Part shown: positions 7,611 through 16,253 of the stretch, piece by piece
How the letters are laid out: each line of letters begins with the position of its first letter
Numbering within the stretch: the stretch's first letter is position 1
Origin: an uncultured Bacteroides sp.
Lineage (GTDB): Bacteria > Bacteroidota > Bacteroidia > Bacteroidales > Bacteroidaceae
Direction: 5' to 3'
NCBI RefSeq assembly: GCF_910585845.1
Contig: NZ_CAJUHF010000016.1
Location: 29,617-71,123 of the forward strand
Length of the DNA stretch: 41,507 nucleotides
Translations under genes and position numbers: made by a program
The notes under the pieces: generated by a model
What the model saw: only the letters and a program-made list of their open reading frames with translations
The model's database searches: none
What the model was told of the DNA's origin: nothing

Positions 7611-9479
7611 ATGAAAACATCTTTTTTGAAAATAGTACAATGTGCCTTTGCGGTAGCTTTGGGCTTCTCTTCATGCCAAACAACTCAAAGTGAAATGAAA
7701 CTGGAGCAGCAGGGCGATAGCCTGACTGTGGTCCACATTACCCATCCAACCAAATACCTGTTACTTCCGATTGAGGAAAAAGCAGCCGAAAGTCAGGTGC
7801 GTCTTGATACCGGCGATGCGGCCGATACGGACATGGATGTTCGGTTGGCGCAAACTCAGGTCGATTACTTCGTGCCCTTTGAGCTCCCCGCAGGGGTAAG
7901 GACGACAACAGTGCGCATCAACCGCATTGCGAAGGAGGCCCTCTGCTGGAAGCAAATGAAACTATCCGATACTTTCGATACGACAAATACTGACAAGTTC
8001 CGCCCCGTCTATCATCATACTCCGCTTTACGGATGGATGAACGATGCCAACGGGCTGGTGTATAAGGATGGCGAGTACCATCTCTATTTTCAGTATAATC
8101 CTTACGGTTCTGTTTGGGGAAACATGCACTGGGGACATTCGGTTAGCAAGGACTTGATGCACTGGGAACACCGTGCGCCTGCCATTGCACGCGACACATT
8201 GGGGCACATCTTCTCCGGCAGTTCGGTGGTGGATGTGAATAACACTGCCGGTTACGGTGCCGGAACAATTGTGGCTTTTTATACTTCGGCAAGCGACAAG
8301 AACGGTCAAATCCAGTGCATGGCTTACAGTTGCGACAACGGGAATACCTATACTAAGTATGAGAAAAATCCGGTGCTGACGCCTTTTGATGGTCTGAAAG
8401 ATTTTCGTGACCCGAAGGTGTTCTGGTATGCGCCGGAGGAGAAATGGGTGATGATTGTGTCGGCAGATAAGGAGATGCGTTTTTATGCTTCCAAAAACCT
8501 GAAGGAGTGGGAGTATCTGAGTGCTTGGGGCGAAGGATACGGTGTGCAGCCCCGTCAGTTTGAGTGTCCTGACATGGTTCAGTTGCCCGTCAATGGTGAC
8601 AAGAGCCGGATGAAATGGGTGATGCTGGTCAACGTGAATCCCGGTTGCTACTTCGGAGGAAGTGCCACGCAATACTTTGTGGGCGACTTCGATGGTACCC
8701 ATTTCATTTGTGACAGCCCGAAGGAGACCGTGAAATGGCTGGATTGGGGCAAAGACCATTATGCCACTGTTTGCTTCTCCAATACCGGAGACCGTGTCAT
8801 CGGAGTGCCTTGGATGAGCAATTGGCAGTATGCCAACATTGTTCCCACCCGCCAGTACCGCAGTGCCAATGCCCTGCCGCGCGAATTGGGCCTTTATGAA
8901 CAAGCTGGTGAACTCTATGTGTCTGCCGCTCCTGTCAAGGAGGTACAAGGCTTGCGCCGGGAGAACAAGGAGGTTCCGGCATTCACCATTGATGCCGAAT
9001 ATCGCATCGAATCCTTGCTGAACGACAATGAAGGGGCTTACGAACTGGAGTTGCACTTCACGAATGAGACGGCGAAGGTGATGGGCTTCAAGCTTTTCAA
9101 TGAGGCGGAGGAAGAGGTGAATATCTATTTCGATTTGCCGGAAGGCAAGCTGGTGATGGACCGCACGAAGAGCGGCATCGTTGACTTTGGCCGTAACAGT
9201 ACTCCCCATACCCTTGAAGCCCATGACAGACGTGTGTCCACCTCCATCAATTATAGAGATGACTTCGCCCTTGCCACTTGGGGACCTGTAGCCAAAGTTC
9301 CCACGCATACGCTGAACGTCTTTGTGGACAAATGTTCTGTCGAAATCTTTCTGGATGGTGGAAAAATTGCCATGACTAACCTTGTTTTCCCAAATGCCCC
9401 TTACAACCGCATGAGTTTCTACGGAAACGGCGGCAGCTACCGGGTGGATAAGTGTGCGATTTATAAATTGGAACTTTAA
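7611..9479 (+). CDS. GH32 fructan/sucrose hydrolase, lipoprotein
   Basis: 622 residues from ATG 7611. The N terminus is a lipoprotein signal with Cys22 in GFSSC; an upstream in-frame TTG at 7584 would only bury it. Residues 23-130 form an extra N-terminal region. The five-bladed propeller carries WMNDANG with nucleophile Asp145, RDP at 266-268 with the transition-state stabiliser Asp267, and ECPD with acid/base Glu318. A C-terminal beta sandwich follows. The family cleaves terminal or internal fructose from sucrose, inulin or levan. The classic WMNDPNG has Ala in place of Pro here, a variant that need not affect catalysis. After the Cys comes QTTQ, without an obvious acidic surface-export signal, so a periplasmic location is likely. 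It begins 49 bases after the barrel gene and ends 12 bases before the permease gene. Confidence 0.95.
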   Translation: MKTSFLKIVQCAFAVALGFSSCQTTQSEMKLEQQGDSLTVVHITHPTKYLLLPIEEKAAESQVRLDTGDAADTDMDVRLAQTQVDYFVPFELPAGVRTTTVRINRIAKEALCWKQMKLSDTFDTTNTDKFRPVYHHTPLYGWMNDANGLVYKDGEYHLYFQYNPYGSVWGNMHWGHSVSKDLMHWEHRAPAIARDTLGHIFSGSSVVDVNNTAGYGAGTIVAFYTSASDKNGQIQCMAYSCDNGNTYTKYEKNPVLTPFDGLKDFRDPKVFWYAPEEKWVMIVSADKEMRFYASKNLKEWEYLSAWGEGYGVQPRQFECPDMVQLPVNGDKSRMKWVMLVNVNPGCYFGGSATQYFVGDFDGTHFICDSPKETVKWLDWGKDHYATVCFSNTGDRVIGVPWMSNWQYANIVPTRQYRSANALPRELGLYEQAGELYVSAAPVKEVQGLRRENKEVPAFTIDAEYRIESLLNDNEGAYELELHFTNETAKVMGFKLFNEAEEEVNIYFDLPEGKLVMDRTKSGIVDFGRNSTPHTLEAHDRRVSTSINYRDDFALATWGPVAKVPTHTLNVFVDKCSVEIFLDGGKIAMTNLVFPNAPYNRMSFYGNGGSYRVDKCAIYKLEL

Positions 9480-9491
9480 TATAGGACACTC

Positions 9492-10664
9492 ATGGAAAAT
9501 ACTAAAAAATCTCCCCTCGCAAAGCTCCTTCCCGTTCTGCTTTGTTTCTTCGTCATGGGCTTTGTCGATTTGGTGGGCATTGCCTCCAACTACGTGAAAG
9601 CCGACCTCGGCCTGACAGACGCTCAGGCTAACATCTTCCCCTCGCTGGTCTTCTTCTGGTTCCTCATCTTCTCCGTGCCCACGGGTATGTTGATGAACCG
9701 CATCGGCCGCCGGAAGACGGTGCTGTTGAGCCTTGTCGTCACCTTCGTGTCGCTGCTGTTGCCCGTTTTCGGTGACAGATATGGGCTGATGCTCGCCTCC
9801 TTCTCGTTGCTGGGCATCGGCAATGCGTTGATGCAGACGTCGCTCAATCCGCTACTTTCCAACATAATCAGCGGCGAGCGGCTGGCAAGTTCGCTCACCT
9901 TCGGGCAGTTCGTTAAAGCGATTGCCTCGTTTCTTGCTCCGTACATTGCCATGTGGGGAGCCACGCGATCCGTCCCTACGTTTGGCATAGGATGGCGTGT
10001 GCTGTTTCCCGTCTATATGCTGGTGGCGGTGGTGGCTATCCTTTGGCTAGGTGCCACTTCCATCCGAGAAGAGCGAGAAGAGGGACGTCCCTCCACTTTC
10101 GGCGAGTGCCTTGCCTTGCTGGGCAAGCCGTTCATCTTGCTCTGCTTCGTGGGCATCATGTGTCACGTGGGCATTGATGTGGGTACCAATACTACGGCTC
10201 CCAAGATTCTGATGGAACGGCTGGGCATGACATTGGCGGATGCCGGTTTTGCCACGAGCCTCTACTTCATCTTTCGTACGGCGGGCTGCTTTCTGGGTGC
10301 TTTCATCTTGCAGAAGATGGCATCGCGAACATTCTTTGCTATCAGCGTGTTGTGCATGTTGGCGGCTATGTCAGGACTCTTTATCAGCCACGACCGGGCA
10401 ATGATTTACGTCTGTATCGCCTTGGTGGGTTTCGGCAATTCCAATATCTTCCCGATCGTCTTTTCACAGGCACTGCTGGCACTGCCGCAGAAGAAGAACG
10501 AGGTCAGCGGACTGATGATTATGGGACTCTTTGGCGGAACGGTCTTCCCGCTGGCAATGGGTGTGGCAAGCGATGCGATGGGACAGGGTGGTGCCGTGGT
10601 GGTGATGGCTGCGGGCGTGGTTTACCTGCTCTTCTATGCTACACGCATTAAAAGTGTGAAGTAG
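9492..10664 (+). CDS. MFS sugar permease, probably fructose/sucrose importer
   Basis: 390 residues with about twelve hydrophobic segments and the family loop motif NRIGRRK after the second one. There is no signal peptide beyond the first helix. It resembles proton-coupled monosaccharide permeases such as the FucP group and the inner-membrane fructose permeases of Bacteroides fructan loci. It would carry fructose, or sucrose, from the periplasm to the cytoplasm. The ATG follows the GH32 stop by 12 bases and the fructokinase start comes 55 bases after its stop, so the three are surely one transcript. The choice of sugar is inferred from the GH32 and kinase neighbours. Confidence 0.9.
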   Translation: MENTKKSPLAKLLPVLLCFFVMGFVDLVGIASNYVKADLGLTDAQANIFPSLVFFWFLIFSVPTGMLMNRIGRRKTVLLSLVVTFVSLLLPVFGDRYGLMLASFSLLGIGNALMQTSLNPLLSNIISGERLASSLTFGQFVKAIASFLAPYIAMWGATRSVPTFGIGWRVLFPVYMLVAVVAILWLGATSIREEREEGRPSTFGECLALLGKPFILLCFVGIMCHVGIDVGTNTTAPKILMERLGMTLADAGFATSLYFIFRTAGCFLGAFILQKMASRTFFAISVLCMLAAMSGLFISHDRAMIYVCIALVGFGNSNIFPIVFSQALLALPQKKNEVSGLMIMGLFGGTVFPLAMGVASDAMGQGGAVVVMAAGVVYLLFYATRIKSVK

Positions 10665-10719
10665 TGCAGGCTGTACTACGGGATTAATGGAACTAACAAC
10701 TTATAAATCTAACAACATC

Positions 10720-11607
10720 ATGAACAATGTAATCGTAGGAATGGGAGAGGCACTGTGGGATTGCCTTCCCGAAGGAAAGAAGATAGGCGGTGCTCCGGCC
10801 AACTTTGCCTATCATGTATCGCAATTTGGTTTCGACAGCCGAGTGGTCAGTGCCGTGGGGGCTGATGCTGACGGAGATGAGATATTGGATGTTTTTGCGC
10901 AAAAGAATTTGCGCACACAGATAGAGCGTGTGCCTTACCCCACCGGTACGGTACAGGTGACACTGGATGCCGTGGGTGTGCCTTGCTACGACATCCGCGA
11001 AGGTGTGGCGTGGGACAACATCCCGTTTACAGACGAGTTGCGTGATTTGGCGCTCCGCACGCGTGCCGTCTGCTTCGGTTCGTTAGCGCAGCGCAGTGCG
11101 GTGAGCCATGCCACCATCAACCGTTTTCTCGACATGATGCCAGATGTGGAGGGCCATCTGAAGATATTCGACATCAATCTCCGTCAGGGTTTTTATACGA
11201 AAGAGATTCTGTGCGAGTCCATGCGCCGCTGCAACATCCTCAAGATTAACGATGAAGAGCTGGTGACCGTCAGCCGCATCTTCGGCTATCCCGGCATAGA
11301 CCTTCAGGACAAGTGCTGGATTCTGTTGGCGAAGTACAACCTGAAGATGCTTATCCTGACTTGCGGTACGAACGGAAGCTATGTCTTTACGCCAGGCGTG
11401 GTATCCTTCCAGAAGACGCCGAAGGTGAAGGTGGCGGATACTGTCGGTGCGGGCGATTCCTTTACGGCTACTTTCACCACTGCCATCCTTAGCGGAAAAC
11501 CGGTGCCAGAGGCGCATAAACTGGCGGTGGAGGTATCAGCGTACGTCTGCACGCAGAGCGGAGCGATGCCGGAACTGCCGGAGGCGTTCAAGGAGAGGAT
11601 GAAGTAA
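10720..11607 (+). CDS. PfkB-family fructokinase
   Basis: 295 residues from ATG 10720. The N terminus has the fructokinase pattern GMGEALWDCLPEGK then GGAPANFAYH at residues 24-32, the sugar-binding PfkB signature 1. The C-terminal signature DTVGAGDSF at 240-248 carries the catalytic base Asp246. It phosphorylates fructose with ATP to fructose 6-phosphate, the last step of this pathway before glycolysis. ATG 10687 is in frame upstream and would add 11 unconserved residues, so I prefer 10720. Last gene of the operon; about 210 bases separate it from the next gene. Confidence 0.92.
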   Translation: MNNVIVGMGEALWDCLPEGKKIGGAPANFAYHVSQFGFDSRVVSAVGADADGDEILDVFAQKNLRTQIERVPYPTGTVQVTLDAVGVPCYDIREGVAWDNIPFTDELRDLALRTRAVCFGSLAQRSAVSHATINRFLDMMPDVEGHLKIFDINLRQGFYTKEILCESMRRCNILKINDEELVTVSRIFGYPGIDLQDKCWILLAKYNLKMLILTCGTNGSYVFTPGVVSFQKTPKVKVADTVGAGDSFTATFTTAILSGKPVPEAHKLAVEVSAYVCTQSGAMPELPEAFKERMK

Positions 11608-11714
11608 GCGGTAGTTTCTTTTTGACTGCTAACTTTCTCTTGAAAAATTGCTTTTTAGCGAAAACTTATCCGTTCGGATGTATGAAATAAGGTAGGTAAG
11701 TATTATTTCTGTCG

Positions 11715-11771
11715 TTCCTCCCTGAGTTGTTGAGTCGGGATGTTGGTACTGTCGGCAACTTATCGGAGGAA
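11715..11771. repeat. Short inverted repeat between fructokinase and next gene
   Basis: TTCCTCC at 11715-11721 and GGAGGAA at 11765-11771 flank a GT-rich stretch with GTTG and CAAC that could extend the pairing. It lies in the leader of the gene at 11820. No T run follows, so it is not a standard terminator. Confidence 0.3.
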
Positions 11772-11819
11772 TGATTGTAATAACAAACTAACAACTCATA
11801 ATCATTTTTTTTTTAGGAT

Positions 11820-12388
11820 ATGTCAACTTTCAACGAGGCAAACATGATTGCTTGTATAGAGAGTAATCTTCCCAGTGGGCAGCATTTCAAAGCAGGTATT
11901 CATGCAGTAGTAAAGAAGGTGAAGCTACGTCGCTTCTTCTCCGGAGCCATCTACGACCCCTCCAGTAACCTTATCCAGCCTCTTCCCGATGCACCGTTGC
12001 TCTACATGACTAAGAACAAAGAGGCTGATTTTGATGCCTATATGGGATTTTCGGAAGACTATCTGGTGATAGTTCCTTGTGAAAAGAGCGGTGGTACTAC
12101 GAGCATGTGGAGATTACCGATCCGGAACTTGCAGCTGACATCATGCCGGTGGCCACGGATGTGGAATCGCCCTTCAACGCCTCTGATATTCTGCCTGTTT
12201 ATCAGCTTTCACAGGTGGAGGAGTGTAATATAAAGAAGAATTGGATAGGTGCGTATGTCTGCGAAATCACGTTCGGTAACGGCGATTATGTGAAAGTATT
12301 GCTTCCTCCTTTAGCGGGGCTCTTTGGCGGCATGCCCCGTCACAAGACTTATCGTGAGGCGATTGTGAAGCTACTTACAGAAAAGTAA
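11820..12388 (+). pseudogene. Unknown protein gene broken by a one-base frameshift
   Basis: The frame from ATG 11820 encodes a protein-like sequence up to Glu-Lys-Ser-Gly-Gly at about 12094. It then runs into an atypical Trp/Arg/Pro-rich tail that stops at 12233. From 12095 the frame two bases on reads YYEHVEITDPELAADIM and continues protein-like to a stop at 12388. Adding one base after 12094 joins the two into one protein of about 190 residues. It has no signal peptide or membrane segment, and I do not recognise the family. Either the gene is recently inactivated or the assembly has a one-base error at the GGTGGTAC stretch. It lies after the sugar operon, in front of a paired terminator region, on the same strand as the regulator. 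Confidence 0.75.
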
Positions 12389-12476
12389 TAATGAGGTTGT
12401 ACCTATTTAGGGGAATAGTTGACCTGGTGGAATGGTAAATATGTAAATGCTTTACATCATTATATCTTTCTAAATG

Positions 12477-12535
12477 CAACTTAAGCAGATTCTACGGATT
12501 ATTTCTTGATTAATTCATAGAACCTGCTTAAGTTG
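12477..12535. terminator. Inverted repeat between convergent genes
   Basis: CAACTTAAGCAG (12477-12488) and CTGCTTAAGTTG (12524-12535) are perfect 12-base arms around a 35-base AT-rich centre. They lie between the convergent ends at 12388 and 12600. The core GCTTAAG occurs twice more nearby, at 12551 and 12599. Confidence 0.5.
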
Positions 12536-12541
12536 TGTCTA

Positions 12542-12587
12542 AAAGATGGTGCTTAAGTTGTTTTGATACAACACCTTCTTTTTTTTA
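12542..12587. terminator. Probable terminator of the gene at 11820
   Basis: GTTGT and ACAAC with outer GGTG and CACC form a hairpin followed on the plus strand by TTCTTTTTTTT. The hairpin lies just before the convergent TerB-like gene. Confidence 0.55.
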
Positions 12588-12599
12588 GAGGAAGTCCGC

Positions 12600-13043
12600 T
12601 TAAGCCTTATTCTTGATAATCATTACTTCAATGATAGAAATAGCGGTTTGATCGGGAATTTCAAGAACTTCTGCCAACTGGTTGATCTGTTCTTTTTCCT
12701 CTTCTTCCAGCACGCCGTCTGCCAATGCGATGTCTACTGCGCAGGCAAAAGCTGTAAGTTTCAGGTCATCGGAGAGGCTTTCTACAGAAGCGTTGACCAG
12801 TGCGCTGGGACCTTGGTTTTTCAGGATTCTGAACAGTTTGTCGAACAGTTTGTCGAAAGCCGGACCGGAGAAATTATCATATATTCTCAATCGGCGGATG
12901 TAGTTAACGATTCCTGCCCATTCTGATTCGGCGATACTTCCATCTGCACCGGCCATTGCAAGTGCGATTCCGGCAAAAGCTTCTTGTTGAGTCAGCTTAG
13001 TTTCTTCCGGTACATCTTTGAAAATCTTATCAAATATTCCCAT
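12600..13043 (-). CDS. TerB-like protein
   Basis: 147 residues, helical and acidic, no signal peptide. It has the TerB/DjlA-type pair of helical repeats, each with an Ala-Asp-Gly acidic turn: AGADGSIAESE at about residues 31-41 and ALADGVLEEEE at about 105-115. The first 20 residues are a short basic/acidic lead. TerB domains bind metal ions and occur in tellurite resistance and membrane stress proteins, but small stand-alone versions in Bacteroides have no fixed role and no other ter gene is near. A minus-strand TATTTTTG box lies at 13105-13112. It is convergent with the broken gene and divergent from the two-component regulator. Confidence 0.8.
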   Translation of the reverse strand: MGIFDKIFKDVPEETKLTQQEAFAGIALAMAGADGSIAESEWAGIVNYIRRLRIYDNFSGPAFDKLFDKLFRILKNQGPSALVNASVESLSDDLKLTAFACAVDIALADGVLEEEEKEQINQLAEVLEIPDQTAISIIEVMIIKNKA

Positions 13044-13104
13044 GATAAAAAGTTTTTTTAGATAATTGATAATGTTACGGTCATTGAATAGCTCAATGGC
13101 TATG

Positions 13105-13112
13105 CAAAAATA
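13105..13112 (-). promoter_or_regulatory. -7 promoter box for the TerB-like gene
   Basis: Minus-strand TATTTTTG fits TAnnTTTG, about 60 bases before the start. A plus-strand TATATTTG abuts it at 13113-13120, making a divergent pair. Confidence 0.4.
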
Positions 13113-13254
13113 TATATTTGCCTTGATTTGGAAAAAGAATTTCCGAAAAAAGAAAGTAGATTTTAATAATCAGAAGCGAAGACGGCTTGATTGAAAAAGC
13201 TGTGCTCTTTTGACTTTCTCTGCATTTTGTTCGTCTATTTCTTGTATTTTTCTT

Positions 13255-13262
13255 TATATTTG
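13255..13262 (+). promoter_or_regulatory. -7 promoter box for the sugar-sensing regulator
   Basis: TATATTTG fits TAnnTTTG and lies 33 bases before ATG 13296. This also argues against a start at 13191, which would precede the promoter. No well-spaced -33 TTTG is visible. Confidence 0.5.
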
Positions 13263-13295
13263 CTTTCCTATAATCTTAAGTCAAAAAAAAGAAAG

Positions 13296-16121
13296 ATGAA
13301 ACAAGCCCATTCATGGATTTTATTTTTTTTGTGTTTGCTGTGTGCCGGATTGGCTTCCTGCATCCGCAACACTCCTCGTTACCATATAGGTATTTCTCAG
13401 TGTAGCGATGACGAATGGCGAAGGCAGATGAACAGCGAGATCATCCGCGAAGCCCGATTCTACGATGACGTACAAGTAGAGATACGTACCGCCAAAGATG
13501 ATAATGTCCAGCAGGAAGCGGACATCCGTCATTTTATCAATGAAGGGGTGGATCTGCTGGTGGTAGCACCCAATGAAGCTCAGTCTATTACTCCGATAGT
13601 GGAGGAAGCCTACAACAAAGGTATTCCCGTGATATTGGTGGATCGCAAAATCTCTTCCGATCGTTATACCGCCTACATTGGAGCAGACAACCATGCCATA
13701 GGTCGCGAAGTGGCCGCTTACATCGGCAATCTCTTGCAGGGAAACGGTTCTGTGGTGGAGATTACCGGACTTGCTGGATCAACCCCAGCTATCGAGCGGC
13801 ACGAAGGCTTTCTGAAAGGTATGGCTGCTTATCCTGGTATACGTCTGCTGGCAACCAGTGAAGGCGCATGGCTGCGCAGGCAGGCAAGCGAAAAGATGGA
13901 AGCATTACTCGACAGCTTTCCGCACATCGATGTCGTTTTTGCGCAGAACGATCGAATGGCGTCAGGTGCCTATGAGGCGGCACTCCGCAAGCAACGTGCC
14001 AGGCAAATGAGCTTTGTCGGCATCGATGCCTTGTCTGGCGAGCATTACGGCCTGGAAGATATATTGGCAGGCAGACTGACGGCATCTTTCATCTATCCTA
14101 CGGGAGGCGATCGGGTGGTGCAGATTGCCATGGACATCTTGCAAGGGAAGACATTTCCGCGTGAGACGATACTGGGCACTTCGGTGGTAGACAGTACCAA
14201 CGCACCTGTCATGAAGATGCAGACAGCACACATCAGTACCCTTGACGGAAAGATAGAACTGCTGAACGGAGAGATCAATCGCTCTCTGGTCCGCTATGCT
14301 ACCCAGCAAACCATTTTGTATGGCAGTCTGGCGGCACTTCTCCTGTTGGTGGGGATGTTGGTGGCCGTATATCTCTCCTTGCGTGCCAAGAATAGGATGA
14401 ACCGTGAACTTTCACTACAGAAGGAACAACTGATAGAACAGAAAGAACTGCTGATAGAGCAGAAAGATTTGCTGATAGAACAGAAGTCGCAACTGGAAAC
14501 ACAGAAATCGCAGTTAGAACAGCTTTCGCACGAACTGGAAGAGGCTACGCATGCCAAGCTTGTCTTCTTCACAAACATCTCCCATGATTTCCGTACGCCG
14601 CTGACCCTGATAGCCGATCCTATCGAACAGCTTCTTGCCAATCCCGTTTTCGACGGGCAGCCTCGCCAGCTTTTGTTACTGATGAAGAAGAATGTACACA
14701 TTCTCCTCCGCTTAGTGAATCAGATACTTGACTTCCGAAAGGTGGAAAACGGGCGTATGGAACTCCGGTTAGAACCGTTTGATTTGCTCGACAGTTTCCG
14801 CAATTGGAATGATTCTTTTTGCATGGCATTACTGAAGAAGCACATTACTTTCAGCTTCGAGGCACCTTCTGATATGGACTTCCGGATGCAGGCGGATGCG
14901 GAAAAAATGGAATGTATCTATTTCAATCTTTTCTCCAATGCCCTGAAATATACGCCGGAAAATGGAAAGATAACTATCTGCTTGGCGGTTGTCGCGGAGA
15001 ACTACGTGTTGTCGGTCTTCAATTCCGGCAGTTATATTTCATCGGCCGATGTGGAGGCTATTTTCCAGCGCTTTTATCAAGTCAGTGGCCATCAGGCTGG
15101 AACGGGTATCGGATTGGCACTGGTACATGCCTTCGTCGAGATGCATGGCGGAAGTATTACGGCTGGCAGCGATGAGAAAGGCACGACTTTTACGGTTGTC
15201 TTTCCGAAGTGTGAGACATCGTCCGTTTCCTTCGTGGCGGCAGTACGTCCGTTTGAGAAAAGCATGAAGTTGCAGGATGAAGAGCAAGAAGCGTCTTCCA
15301 TGTTGGTGGATGCGGAGGTGACGGCAGATGAAGAGGAGGTGACAACAAGCGAAACGGAAGTGGCAGTAGACTGCCCTACGGTTCTTGTGATTGATGACAA
15401 TGCCGACATACGCAATTATGTGAAGTCGCTTCTGGCAGGCGAATACCGCGTACTGGATGCGGCAGACGGGAGCGCGGGCATCCGTCTGGCGATGAAGAAC
15501 GTGCCCGATGTGATCGTTTCGGACGTCATGATGCCCGGTATGGATGGCGTGGAGTGCTGTCGCCGCTTGAAGGGCGAATTGCAGACCTGTCATATTCCGG
15601 TGATTCTGCTGACGGCCTGTTCGTTGGACGAGCAGCGCATCCAAGGCTATGACGGGGGTGCCGATTCTTACATCTCCAAGCCGTTCAGTTCGCAGTTGCT
15701 TCTGTCTCGCGTCCGCAATCTCATTACAAACCGTCGCCAACTGAAGCAATTTTTCGGCGATAACCAGGGTATTGAAAAAGAGGTTATCAGTGATATGGAT
15801 AAAGACTTTGTCTATCGTTTCAGGACGCTTGTTGAAGAGAAGATGAAGGATGCCGAACTCAATGTAGAAGACTTGGGGCGGGATATGGGAATGAGTCGTG
15901 TACAGCTCTATCGCAAGTTGAAATCACTCACTAACTACTCGCCTAATGAACTCTTGCGTCAGATCAGGTTGAAGAAAGCCGCTTCGTTACTTGCCTCTGC
16001 CGACATGACGGTTGCAGAGATTGCATACGAGGTGGGCTTCTCGTCACCTTCCTATTTCACGAAGTGCTATAAGGAACAGTTTGGCGAAAGTCCTACCGAG
16101 TTTCTAAAAAGAAGAGGATAG
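13296..16121 (+). CDS. Hybrid two-component regulator with periplasmic sugar-binding domain
   Basis: 941 residues from ATG 13296. Order: N-terminal signal or anchor (1-22), a LacI/ribose-binding-type periplasmic sugar-binding domain (about 30-325), one membrane helix (about 340-362), a coiled coil (about 370-418) and HisKA with phospho-His430 in NISHDFRTPLT. An ATPase domain follows (N box around 544-555, GTGIGLAL at 602-609), then a receiver with phospho-Asp743 and Lys795, and an AraC-type DNA-binding domain (about 835-940). This architecture matches the Bacteroides regulator BT1754, known to bind fructose and control fructan use. Together with the operon at 5243-11607 it should sense fructose or a related sugar and activate that operon. 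The ATPase G1 box reads FNSGS rather than D-x-G-x-G. It ends before a strong terminator. Confidence 0.93.
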   Translation: MKQAHSWILFFLCLLCAGLASCIRNTPRYHIGISQCSDDEWRRQMNSEIIREARFYDDVQVEIRTAKDDNVQQEADIRHFINEGVDLLVVAPNEAQSITPIVEEAYNKGIPVILVDRKISSDRYTAYIGADNHAIGREVAAYIGNLLQGNGSVVEITGLAGSTPAIERHEGFLKGMAAYPGIRLLATSEGAWLRRQASEKMEALLDSFPHIDVVFAQNDRMASGAYEAALRKQRARQMSFVGIDALSGEHYGLEDILAGRLTASFIYPTGGDRVVQIAMDILQGKTFPRETILGTSVVDSTNAPVMKMQTAHISTLDGKIELLNGEINRSLVRYATQQTILYGSLAALLLLVGMLVAVYLSLRAKNRMNRELSLQKEQLIEQKELLIEQKDLLIEQKSQLETQKSQLEQLSHELEEATHAKLVFFTNISHDFRTPLTLIADPIEQLLANPVFDGQPRQLLLLMKKNVHILLRLVNQILDFRKVENGRMELRLEPFDLLDSFRNWNDSFCMALLKKHITFSFEAPSDMDFRMQADAEKMECIYFNLFSNALKYTPENGKITICLAVVAENYVLSVFNSGSYISSADVEAIFQRFYQVSGHQAGTGIGLALVHAFVEMHGGSITAGSDEKGTTFTVVFPKCETSSVSFVAAVRPFEKSMKLQDEEQEASSMLVDAEVTADEEEVTTSETEVAVDCPTVLVIDDNADIRNYVKSLLAGEYRVLDAADGSAGIRLAMKNVPDVIVSDVMMPGMDGVECCRRLKGELQTCHIPVILLTACSLDEQRIQGYDGGADSYISKPFSSQLLLSRVRNLITNRRQLKQFFGDNQGIEKEVISDMDKDFVYRFRTLVEEKMKDAELNVEDLGRDMGMSRVQLYRKLKSLTNYSPNELLRQIRLKKAASLLASADMTVAEIAYEVGFSSPSYFTKCYKEQFGESPTEFLKRRG
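14430..14534 (+). repeat. 21-base tandem repeat coding for the linker coiled coil
   Basis: Five imperfect 21-base units, each encoding one heptad such as LIEQKEL, at residues 379-413 of the regulator. The first three are close copies (CTGATAGAACAGAAAGA...). Such repeats could gain or lose heptads by slippage. Confidence 0.8.
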
Positions 16122-16170
16122 ATGAAAACTGTGTAGGAAGAATATAGCCTTTGGGTTGAAGAATAATGAA

Positions 16171-16224
16171 AACAAATTGGGTGGGAAGCAGTTATTGTAC
16201 TATTCCCACCCAATTTGTTTTTTG
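16171..16224 (+). terminator. Strong terminator after the sugar-sensing regulator
   Basis: AACAAATTGGGTGGGAA (16171-16187) and TTCCCACCCAATTTGTT (16203-16219) pair perfectly over 17 bases and are followed by a T run. The left arm is preceded by A-rich sequence, so it may work in both directions for the convergent gene at 16254. Confidence 0.85.
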
Positions 16225-16253
16225 TCATACTGTCCTCCAGTTGATACAGGAAC

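Noticed and set aside
7962..9308. Open frame of 448 codons on the minus strand across the GH32 gene
   Set aside because: Shadow of a clear GH32 enzyme; no family features of its own.
13191..13295. Upstream extension of the sugar-sensing regulator
   Set aside because: It would start before the -7 box at 13255 and place 35 residues before a normal signal sequence.
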